In this document: one piece after another, positions 24,089 through 36,100 of the stretch
How the letters are laid out: the number at the start of each line of letters is the position of its first letter
How positions within the stretch are numbered: position 1 is the first letter of the stretch
Source of the DNA: Membranipora membranacea
Lineage: Eukaryota; Bryozoa; Gymnolaemata; Cheilostomatida; Membraniporidae
Direction: 5' to 3'
Length of the DNA: 64,000 bases
NCBI GenBank assembly: GCA_914767715.1
Contig: OU612073.1
Coordinates: 8,742,001-8,806,000 of the forward strand
Program-made: the position numbers and the translations under genes
Notes under the pieces: model-generated
The model's input: the letters and a program-made list of their open reading frames with translations, nothing else
What the model was told of the DNA's origin: nothing
Databases searched by the model: none

Positions 24089-27000
24089 AAATTTAAAGTC
24101 AGCTTAATTACCCCCCATTAAACCGATGATTTCAATATTCTGGATTTAGAATAAGGCCGATAAGAGCTTGAACTGGTCGGAGTTTGATAAAGATTCGACA
24201 GAGTTTTCATTTTTGAATGGTGGCGTATGGCATGTTTTTTTTAAGCAAAAGTGACCTTAATTAAAACGGACGCTGACGGAGAATGAAAAGCCACAGAGCC
24301 AAACGGTTTGCAGATTCGAGATAAGCAGGAGTTGCTCCTCATCGTGAGGTGAGTTAGAAGCAAATCTATTTTTTGATCCAAGCGAAAAAAAAGCGTGATA
24401 CCCACCCTTGGTATAATTTTGCAAATTTAAAGTCAGCTTAATTACCCCCCATTAAACCGATGATTTCAATATTCTGGATTTAGAATAAGGCCGATAAGAG
24501 CTTGAACTGGTCGGAGTTTGATAAAGATTCGACAGAGTTTTCATTTTTGAATGGTGGCGTATGGCATGTTTTTTTTAAGCAAAAGTGACCCTAATTAAGA
24601 CGGACGCTGACGGAGAATGAAAAGCCACAGAGCCAAACGGTTTGCAGATTCGAGATAAGCAGGAGTGGCTCCTCATCGTGAGGTGAGTTAGAAGCAAATC
24701 TATTTTTTGATCCGAGCGAAAAAAAAGCGTGATACCCACCCTTGGTATAATTTTGCAAATTTAAAGTCAGCTTAATTACCCCCCTATTAAACCGATGATT
24801 CCAATATTCTGGATTTAGAATAAGGCCGATAAGAGCTTGAACTGGTCGGAGTTTGATAAAGATTCGACAGAGTTTTCATTTTTGAATGGTGGCGTATGGC
24901 ATGTTTTTTTTAAGCAAAAGTGACCCTAATTAGAACGGACGCTGACGGAGAATGAAAAGCCACCGAGCCAAACGGTTTGCAGATTCGAGATAAGCAGGAG
25001 TTGCTCCTCAACGTGAGGTGAGTTAGAAGCAAATCTATTTTTTGATCCGAGCGAAAAAAAAGCGTGATACCCACCCTTGGTATAATTTTGCAAATTTAGA
25101 GTCAGCTTAATTACCCCCCTATTAAACCGATGATTCCAATATTCTGGATTTAGAATAAGGCCGATAAGAGCTTGAACTGGTCGGAGTTTGATAAAGATTC
25201 GACAGAGTTTTCATTTTTGAATGGTGGCGTATGGCATGTTTTTTTTAAGCAAAAGTGACCCTAATTAAAACGGACGCTGACGGAGAATGAAAAGCCACGG
25301 AGCCAAACGGTTTGCAGATTCGAGATAAGCAGGAGTTGCTCCTCATCGTGAGGTGAGTTAGAAGCAAATCTATTTTTTGATCCGAGCGAAACAAAAGCGT
25401 GATACTCACCCTTGGTATAATTGTGCAAATATAAAGTCAGCTTAATTACCCCCCTATTAAACCGATGATTTCAATATTCTGGATTTAGAATAAGGCCGAT
25501 AAGAGCTTGAACTGGTCGGAGTTTGATAAAGATTCGACAGAGTTTTCATTTTTGAATGGTGGCGTATGGCATGTTTTTTTTTGCAAAAGCGACCCTAATT
25601 AAAACGGACGCTGACGGAGAACAAAAAGCCACAGAGCCAAATGGTTTGCAGATTCGAGATAAGCAGGAGTTGCTCCTCATCGTGAGGTGAGTTAGAAGCA
25701 AATCTATTTTTTGATCCGAGCGAAAAAAAAAGCGTGATACCCACCCTTGGTATAATTTTGCAAATTTAGAGTCAGCTTAATTACCCCTCTATTAAACCGA
25801 TGATTTCAATATTCTGGATTTAGAATAAGGCCGATAAGAGCTTGAACCGGTCGGAGTTTGATAAAGATTCGACAGAGTTTTCATTTTTGAATGGTGGCGT
25901 ATGGCATGGTTTTTTTAAGCAAAAGTGACCCTAATTAAAACGGACGCTGACGGAGAATGAAAAGCCACAGAGCCAAACGGTTTGCAGATTCGAGATGAGC
26001 AGGAGTTGCTCCTCATCGTGAGGTGAGTTAGAAGCAAATCTATTTTTTGATCCGAGCGAAAAAAAAGCGTGATACCCACCCTTGGTATAATTTTGCAAAT
26101 TTAAAGTCAGCTTAATTACCCCCCTATTAAACCGATGATTTCAATATTCTGGATTTAGAATAAGGCCGATAAGAGCTTGAACTGGTCGGAGTTTGATAAA
26201 GATTCGACAGAGTTTTCATTTTTGAATGGTGGCGTATGGCATGTTTTTTTTAAGCAAAAGTGACCCTAATTAAAACGGACGCTGACGGAGAATGAAAAGC
26301 CACAGAGCCAAATGGTTTGCAGATTCGAGATAAGCAGGAGTTGCTCCTCATCGTGAGGTGAGTTAGAAGCAAATCTATTTTTTGATCCGAGCGAAAAAAA
26401 AAGCGTGATACCCACCCTTGGTATAATTTTGCAAATTTAGAGTCAGCTTAATTACCCCTCTATTAAACCGATGATTTCAATATTCTGGATTTAGAATAAG
26501 GCCGATAAGAGCTTGAACTGGTCGGAGTTTGATAAAGATTCGACAGAGTTTTCATTTTTGAATGGTGGCGTATGGCATGGTTTTTTTAAGCAAAAGTGAC
26601 CCTAATTAAAACGGACGCTGACGGAGAATGAAAAGCCACAGAGCCAAACGGTTTGCAGATTCGAGATGAGCAGGAGTTGCTCCTCATCGTGAGGTGAGTT
26701 AGAAGCAAATCTATTTTTTGATCCGAGCGAAAAAAAAGCGTGATACCCACCCTTGGTATAATTTTGCAAATTTAAAGTCAGCTTAATTACCCCCCTATTA
26801 AACCGATGATTTCAATATTCTGGATTTAGAATAAGGCCGATAAGAGCTTGAACTGGTCGGAGTTTGATAAAGATTCGACAGAGTTTTCATTTTTGAATGG
26901 TGGCGTATGGCATGTTTTTTTTAAGCAAAAGTGACCCTAATTAAAACGGACGCTGACGGAGAATGAAAAGCCACAGAGCCAAACGGTTTGCAGATTCGAG

Positions 27001-30000
27001 ATAAGCAGGAGTTGCTCCTCATCGTGAGGTGAGTTAGAAGCAAATCTATTTTTTGATCCGAGCGAAAATAAAGCGTGATACCCACCCTTGGTATAATTTT
27101 GCAAATTTAAAGTCAGCTTAACTACCCCCCTATTAAACCGATGATTCCAATATTCTGGATTTAGAATAAGGCCGATAAGAGCTTGAACTGGTCGGAGTTT
27201 GATAAAGATTCGACAGAGTTTTCATTTTTGAATGGTGGCGTATGGCATGTTTTTTTTAAGCAAAAGTGACCTTAATTAAAACGGACGCTGACGGAGAATG
27301 AAAAGCCACAGAGCCAAACGGTTTGCAGATTCGAGATAAGCAGGAGTTGCTCCTCATCGTGAGGTGAGTTAGAAGCAAATCTATTTTTTGATCTGAGCGA
27401 AAAAAAAGCGTGATACCCACCCTTGGTATAATTTTGCAAATTTAAAGTCAGCTTAATTACCCCCTATTAAACCGATGATTTCAATATTCTGGATTTAGAA
27501 TAAGGCCGATAAGAGCTTGAACTGGTCGGAGTTTGATAAAGATTTGACAGAGTTTTCATTTTTGAATGGTGGCGTATGGCATGTTTTTTTTAAGCAAAAG
27601 TGACCCTAATTAAAACGGACACTGACGGAGAATGAAAAGCCACAGAGCCAAACGGTTTGCAGATTCGAGATAAGCAGGAGTTGCTCCTCATCGTGAGGTG
27701 AGTTAGAAGCAAATCTATTTTTTGATCCAAGCGAAAAAAAAGCGTGATACCCACCCTTGGTATAATTTTGCAAATTTAAAGTCAGCTTAATTACCCCTCA
27801 TTAAACCGATGATTTCAATATTCTGGATTTAGAATAAGGCCGATAAGAGCTTGAACTGGTCGGAGTTTGATAAAGATTCGACAGAGTTTTCATTTTTGAA
27901 TGGTGGCGTATGGCATGTTTTTTTTAAGCAAAAGTGACCCTAATTAAGACGGACGCTGACGGAGAATGAAAAGCCACAGAGCCAAACGGTTTGCAGATTC
28001 GAGATAAGCAGGAGTGGCTCCTCATCGTGAGGTGAGTTAGAAGCAAATCTATTTTTTGATCCGAGCGAAAAAAAAGCGTGATACCCACCCTTGGTATAAT
28101 TTTGCAAATTTAAGGTCAGCTTAATTACCCCCCTATTAAACCGATGATTCCAATATTCTGGATTTAGAATAAGGCCGATAAGAGCTTGATCTGGTCGTAG
28201 TTTGATAAAGATTCGACAGAGTTTTCATTTTTGAATGGTGGCGTATGGCATGTTTTTTTTAAGCAAAAGTGACCCTAATTAGAACGGACGCTGACGGAGA
28301 ATGAAAAGCCACCGAGCCAAACGGTTTGCAGATTCGAGATAAGCAGGAGTTGCTCCTCAACGTGAGGTGAGTTAGAAGCAAATCTATTTTTTGATCCGAG
28401 CGAAAAAAAAGCGTGATACCCACCCTTGGTATAATTTTGCAAATTTAAAGTCAGCTTAATTACCCCCCTATTAAACCGATGATTCCAATATTCTGGATTT
28501 AGAATAAGGCCGATAAGAGCTTGAACTGGTCGGAGTTTGATAAAGATTCGACAGAGTTTTCATTTTTGAATGGTGGCGTATGGCATGTTTTTTTTAAGCA
28601 AAAGTGACCCTAATTAAAACGGACGCTGACGGAGAATGAAAAGCCACAGAGCCAAACGGTTTGCAGATTCGAGATAAGCAGGAGTTGCTCCTCATCGTGA
28701 GGTGAGTTAGAAGCAAATCTATTTTTTGATCCGAGCGAAACAAAAGCGTGATACCCACCCTTGGTATAATTGTGCAAATATAAAGTCAGCTTAATTACCC
28801 CCCTATTAAACCGATGATTTCAATATTCTGGATTTAGAATAAGGCCGATAAGAGCTTGAACTGGTCGGAGTTTGATAAAGATTCGACAGAGTTTTCATTT
28901 TTGAATGGTGGCGTATGGCATGTTTTTTTTTGCAAAAGCGACCCTAATTAAAACGGACGCTGACGGAGAACAAAAAGCCACAGAGCCAAACGGTTTGCAG
29001 ATTCGAGATAAGCAGGAGTTGCTCGTCATCATGAGGTGAGTTAGAAGCAAATCTATTTTTTGATCCGAGCGAAAAAAAAAGCGTGATACCCACCCTTGGT
29101 ATAATTTTGCAAATTTAGAGTCAGCTTAATTACCCCCCTATTAAACCGATGATTTCAATATTCTGGATTTAGAACAAGGCCGATAAGAGCTTGAACTGGT
29201 CGGAGTTTGATAAAGATTCGACAGAGTTTTCATTTTTGAATGGTGGCGTATGGCATGTTTTTTTAAGCAAAAGTGACCCTAATTAAAACGGACGCTGACG
29301 GAGAATGAAAAGCCACAGAGCCAAACGGTTTGCAGATTCGAGATAAGCAGGAGTTGCTCCTCATCGTGAGGTGAGTTAGAAGCAAATCTATTTTTTGATC
29401 CGAGCGAAAAAAAGCGTGATACCCACCCTTGGTATAATTTTGCAAATTTAAAGTCAGCTTAATTACCCCCCTATTAAACCGATGATTTCAATATTCTGGA
29501 TTTAGAATAAGGCCGATAAGAGCTTGAACTGGTCGGAGTTTGATAAAGATTCGACAGAGTTTTCATTTTTGAATGGTGGCGTATGGCATGTTTTTTTTAA
29601 GCAAAAGTGACCCTAATTAAAACGGACGCTGACGGAGAATGAAAAGCCACAGAGCCAAACGGTTTGCAGATTCGAGATAAGCAGGAGTTGCTCCTCATCG
29701 TGAGGTGAGTTAGAAGCAAATCTATTTTTTGATCCGAGCGAAAAAAAAGCGTGATACCCACCCTTGGTATTATTTTGCAAATTTAAAGTCAGCTTAACTA
29801 CCCCCCTATTAAACCGATGATTCCAATATTCTGGATTTAGAATAAGGCCGATAAGAGCTTGAACTGGTCGGAGTTTGAAAACGATTCGACAGAGTTTTCA
29901 TTTTTGAATGGTGGCATATGGCATGTTTTTTTTAAGCAAAAGTGACCCTAATTAAAACGGACGCTGACAGAGAATGAAAAGTCACAGAGCCAAACGGTTT

Positions 30001-33000
30001 GCAGATTCGAGATAAGCAGGAGTTGTTCCTCATCGTGAGGTGAGTTAGAAGCAAATCTATTTTTTGATCCGAGCGAAAAAAAAGCGTGATACCCACCCTT
30101 GGTATAATTTTGCAAATTTAGAGTCAGCTTAATTACCCACCTATTAAACCGATGATTTCAATATTCTGGATTTAGAATAAGGCCGATAAGAGCTTGAACT
30201 GGTCGGAGATTGATAAAGATTCGACAGAGTTTTCATTTTTGAATGGTGGCGTATGGCATGTTTTTTTTAAGCAAAAGTGACCCTAATTAAAACGGACGCT
30301 GACGGAGAATGAAAAGCCACAGAGCCAAACGGTTTGCAGATTCGAGATAAGCAGGAGTTGCTCCTCATCGTGAGGTGAGTTAGAAGCAAATCCATTTTTT
30401 GATCCGAGCGAAAAAAAAGCGTGATACCCATCCTTGGTATAATTTTGCAAATTTAAAGTCAGCTTAATTACCCCCCATTAAACCGATGATTTCAATATTC
30501 TGGATTTAGAATAAGGCCGATAAGAGCTTGAACTGGTCGGAGTTTGATAAAGATTCGACAGAGTTTTCATTTTTGAAAGGTGGCGTATGGCATGTTTTTT
30601 TTAAGCAAAAGTGACCCTAATTAAGACGGACGCTGACGGAGAATGAAAAGCCACAGAGCCAAACGGTTTGCAGATTCGAGATAAGCAGGAGTGGCTCCTC
30701 ATCGTGAGGTGAGTTAGAAGCGAATCTGTTTTTGATCCGAGCGAAAAAAAAGCGTGATACCCACCCTTGGTATAATTTTGCAAATTTAAAGTCAGCTTAA
30801 TTACCCCCCTATTAAACCGATGATTCCAATATTCTGGATTTAGAATAAGGCCGATAAGAGCTTGAACTGGTCGGAGTTTGATAAAGATTCGACAGAGTTT
30901 TCATTTTTGAATGGTGGCGTATAGCATGTTTTTTTTAAGCAAAAGTGACCCTAATTAAAACGGACGCTGACGGAGAATGAAAAGCCACAGAGCCAAACGG
31001 TTTGCAGATTCGAGATAAGCAGGAGTTGCTCCTCATCGTGAGGTGAGTTAGAAGCAAATCTATTTTTTGATCCGAGCGAAAAAAAAGCGTGATACCCACC
31101 CTTGGTATAATTTTGCAAATTTAAAGTCAGCTTGATTACCCCCCATTAAACCGATGATTTCAATATTCTGGATTTAGAATAAGGCCGATAAGAGCTTGAA
31201 CTGGTCGGAGTTTTATAAAGATTCAACAGAGTTTTCATTTTTGAATGGTGGCGTATGGCATGTTTTTTTTAAGCAAAAGTGACCCTGATTAAAAGGGACG
31301 CTGACGGAGAATGAAAAGCCACAGAGCCAAACGGTTTGCAGATTCGAGATAAGCAGGAGTTGCTCCTGATCGTGAGGTGAGTTAGAAGCAAATCTATTTT
31401 TTGATCCGAGCGAAAAAAAAGCGTGATACCCACCCTTGGTATAATTTTGCAAATTTAAAGTCAGCTTAATTACCCCCCTATTAAACCGATGATTTCAATA
31501 TTCTGGATTTAGAATAAGGCCGATAAGAGCTTGAACTGGTCGGAGTTTGATAAAGATTCGACAGAGTTTTCATTTTTGAATGGTGGCGTATGGCATGTTT
31601 TTTTTAGCAAAAGCGACCCTAATTTAAACGGACGCTGACGGAGAATGAAAAGCCACAGAGCCAAACGGTTTGCAGATTCGAGATAAGCAGGAGTTGCTCC
31701 TCATCGTGAGGTGAGTTAGAAGCAAATCTATTTTTTGATCCGAGCGAAAAAAAAGCGTGATACCCACCCTTGGTATAATTTTGCAAATTTAAAGTCAGCT
31801 TAATTACCCCCCTATTAAACCGATGATTTCAATATTCTGGATTTAGAATAAGGCCGATAAGAGCTTGAACTGGTCGGAGTTTGATAAAGATTCGACAGAG
31901 TTTTCATTTTTGAATGGTGGCGTATGGCATGTTTTTTTTAGCAAAAGCGACCCTAATTTAAACGGACGCTGACGGAGAATGAAAAGCCACAGAGCCAAAC
32001 GGTTTGCAGATTCGAGATAAGCAGGAGTTGCTCCTCATCGTGAGGTGAGTTAGAAGCAAATCTATTTTTTGATCCGAGCGAAAAAAAAGCGTGATACCCA
32101 CCCTTGGTATAATTTTGCAAATTTAAAGTCAGCTTGATTACCCCCCATTAAACCGATGATTTCAATATTCTGGATTTAGAATAAGGCCGATAAGAGCTTG
32201 AACTGGTCGGAGTTTTATAAAGATTCGACAGAGTTTTCATTTTTGAATGGTGGCGTATGGCATGTTTTTTTTAAGCAAAAGTGACCCTAATTAAAACGGA
32301 CGCTGACGGAGAATGAAAAGTCACAGAGCCAAACGGTTTGCAGATTCGAGATGAGCAGGAGTTGCTCCTCATCGTGAGGTGAGTTAGAAGCAAATCTATT
32401 TTTTGATCCGAGCGAAAAAAAAGCGTGATCCCCACCCTTGGTACAATTTTGCAAATTTAAAGTCAGCTTAATTACCCCCCTATTAAACCGATGATTTCAA
32501 TATTCTGGATTTAGAATAAGGCCGATAAGAGCTTGAACTGGTCGGAGTTTGATGAAGATTCGACAGAGTTTTCATTTTTGAATGGTGGCGTATGGCATGT
32601 TTTTTTTAAGCAAAAGTGACCCTAATTAAAACGGACGCTGACGGAGAATGAAAAGCCACAGAGCCAAACGGTTTGCAGATTCGAGATAAGCAGGAGTTGC
32701 TCCTCATCGTGAGGTGAGTTAGAAGCAAATCTATTTTTTGATCCGAGCGAAAAAAAAGCGTGATACTCACCCTTGGTATAATTGTGCAAATTTAAAGTCA
32801 GCTTAATTACCCCCCTATTAAACCGATGATTTCAATATTCTGGATTTAGAATAAGGCCGATAAGAGCTTGAACTGGTCGGAGTTTGATAAAGATTCGACA
32901 GAGTTTTCATTTTTGAATGGTGGCGTATGGCATGTTTTTTTTTAGCAAAAGCGACCCTAATTAAAACGGACGCTGACGGAGAATGAAAAGCCACAGAGCC

Positions 33001-33123
33001 AAACGGTTTGCAGATTCGAGATAAGCAGGAGTTGCTCCTCATCGTGAGGTGAGTTAGAAGCAAATCTATTTTTTGATCCGAGCGAAAAAAAAGCGTGATA
33101 CCCCACCCTTGGTATAATTTTGC
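24089..33123. repeat. Higher-order repeat copy 3 (M73-M99, 27 monomers)
   Basis: Monomer starts: 24089, 24423, 24757, 25092, 25427, 25762, 26097, 26433, 26768, 27103, 27438, 27772, 28106, 28441, 28776, 29111, 29444, 29779, 30114, 30449, 30782, 31117, 31451, 31785, 32119, 32453, 32788. It matches M45-M71 (14723-23754) in order, with two rearrangements that nearly cancel. Two extra monomers lie at M79-M80, and three (equivalents of M56-M58) are missing at M86. One more monomer near the end (M98) restores the total to 27. Matched monomers after the deletion lie 9034 bp from those in copy 2. It has more private changes than copies 1 and 2 have between them, for example GAACCGG near 25845, GGACACTGAC near 27620, GTCGTAG near 28197 and CATCATGAGG near 29028. 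Confidence 0.9.
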
Positions 33124-36100
33124 AAATTTAAAGTCAGCTTAATTACCCCCCTATTAAACCGATGATTCCAATATTCTGGATTTAGAATAAGGCCGATAAG
33201 AGCTTGAACTGGTCGGAGTTTGATAAAGATTTGACAGAGTTTTCATTTTTGAATGGTGGCGTATGGCATGTTTTTTTTAAGCAAAAGCGACCCTAATTAA
33301 AACGGACGCTGACGGAGAATGAAAAGCCACAGAGCCAAACGGTTTGCAGATTCGAGATATGCAGGAGTTGCTCATCATCGTGAGGTGAGTTAGAAGCAAA
33401 TCTATTTTTTGATCCGAGCGAAAAAAAAGCGTGATACCCACCCTTGGTATAATTTTGCAAATTTAGAGTCAGCTTAATTACCCCCCTATTAAACCGATGA
33501 TTTCAATATTCTGGATTTAGAATAAGGCCGATAAGAGCTTGAACTGGTCGGAGTTTGATAAAGATTCAACAGAGTTTTCATTTTTGAATGGTGGCGTATG
33601 GCATGGTTTTTTTAAGCAAAAGTGACCCTAATTAAAACGGACGTTGATGGAGAACGAAAAGCCACAGAGCCAAACGGTTTGCAGATTCGAGATAAGCAGG
33701 AGTTGCTCCTCATCGTGAGGTGAGTTAGAAGCAAATCTATTTTTTGATCCGAGCGAAAAAAAAGCGTGATACCCACCCTTGGTATAATTTTGCAAATTTA
33801 AAGTCAGCTTAATTACCCCCCTATTAAACCGATGATTCCAATATTCTGGATTTAGAATAAGGCCGATAAGAGCTTGAACTGGTCAGAGTTTGATAAAGAT
33901 TCGACAGAGTTTTCATTTTTGAATGGTGGCGTATGGCATGTTTTTTTTTAGCAAAAGCGACCCTAATTAAAACGGACGCTGACGGAGAATGACAAGCCAC
34001 AGAGCCAAACGGTTTGCAGATTCGAGATAAGCAGGAGTTGCTCCTCATCGTGAGGTGAGTTAGAAGCAAATCTATTTTTTGATCCGAGCGAAAAAAAAGC
34101 GTGATACCCACCCTTGGTATAATTTTGCAAATTTAAAGTCAGCTTAATTACCCCCCTATTAAACCGATGATTCCAATATTATGGATTTAGAATAAGGCCG
34201 ATAAGAGCTTGAACTGGTCGGAGTTTGATAAAGATTCGACAGAGTTTTCATTTTTGAATGGTGGCGTACGGCATGTTTTTTTTAAGCAAAAGCGACCCTA
34301 ATTAAAACGGACGCTGACGGAGAATGAAAAGCCACAGAGCCAAACGGTTTGCAGATTCGAGATAAGCAGGAGTTGCTCTTCATCGTGAGGTGAGTTAGAA
34401 GCAAATCTATTTTTTGATCCGAGCGAAAAAAAAGCGTGATACCCACCCTTGGTATAATTTTGCAAATTCAGAGTCAGCTTAATTACCCCCCTATTAAACC
34501 GATGATTTCAATATTCTGGATTTAGAATAAGGCCGATAAGAGCTTGAACTGGTCGGAGTTTGATAAAGATTCAACAGAGTTTTCATTTTTGAATGGTGGC
34601 GTATGGCATGGTTTTTTTAAGCAAAAGTGACCCTAATTAAAACGGACGCTGACGGAGAACGAAAAGCCACAGAGCCAAACGGTTTGCAGATTCGAGATAA
34701 GCAGGAGTTGCTCCTCATCGTGAGGTGAGTTAGAAGCAAATCTATTTTTTGATCCGAGCGAAAAAAAAGCGTGATACCCACCCTTGGTATAATTTTGCAA
34801 ATTTAAAGTCAGCTTAATTACCCCCCTATTAAACCGATGATTCCAATATTCTGGATTTAGAATAAGGCCGATAAGAGCTTGAACTGGTCAGAGTTTGATA
34901 AAGATTCGACAGAGTTTTCATTTTTGAATGGTGGCGTATGGCATGTTTTTTTTAAGCAAAAGTGACCCTAATTAAAACGGACGCTGACAGAGAATGAAAA
35001 GTCACAGAGCCAAACGGTTTGCAGATTCGAGATAAGCAGGAGTTGCTCCTCATCGTGAGGTGAGTTAGAAGCAAATCTATTTTTTGATCCGAGCGAAAAA
35101 AAAGCGTGATACCCACCCTTGGTATAATTTTGCAAATTTAAAGTCAGCTTGATTACCCCCCATTAAACCGATGATTTCAATATTCTGGATTTAGAATAAG
35201 GCCGATAAGAGCTTGAACTGGTCGGAGTTTTATAAAGATTCGACAGAGTTTTCATTTTTGAATGGTGGCGTATGGCATGTTTTTTTTAAGCAAAAGTGAC
35301 CCTAATTAAAACGGACGCTGACGGAGAATGAAAAGTCACAGAGCCAAACGGTTTGCAGATTCGAGATGAGCAGGAGTTGCTCCTCATCGTGAGGTGAGTT
35401 AGAAGCAAATCTATTTTTTGATCCGAGCGAAAAAAAAGCGTGATACCCACCCTTGGTACAATTTTGCAAATTTAAAGTCAGCTTAATTACCCCCCTATTA
35501 AACCGATGATTTCAATATTCTGGATTTAGAATAAGGCCGATAAGAGCTTGAACTGGTCGGAGTTTGATAAAGATTCGACAGAGTTTTCATTTTTGAATGG
35601 TGGCGTATGGCATGTTTTTTTTAAGCAAAAGTGACCCTAATTAAAACGGACGCTGACGGAGAATGAAAAGCCACAGAGCCAAACGGTTTGCAGATTCGAG
35701 ATAAGCAGGAGTTGCTCCTCATCGTGAGGTGAGTTAGAAGCAAATCTATTTTTTGATCCGAGCGAAAAAAAAGCGTGATACTCACCCTTGGTATAATTGT
35801 GCAAATTTAAAGTCAGCTTAATTACCCCCCTATTAAACCGATGATTTCAATATTCTGGATTTAGAATAAGGCCGATAAGAGCTTGAACTGGTCGGAGTTT
35901 GATAAAGATTCGACAGAGTTTTCATTTTTCAATGGTGGCGTATGGCATGTTTTTTTTTAGCAAAAGCGACCCTAATTAAAACGGACGCTGACGGAGAATG
36001 AAAAGCCACAGAGCCAAACGGTTTGCAGATTCGAGATAAGCAGGAGTTGCTCCTCATCGTGAGGTGAGTTAGAAGCAAATCTATTTTTCATCCGAGCGAA

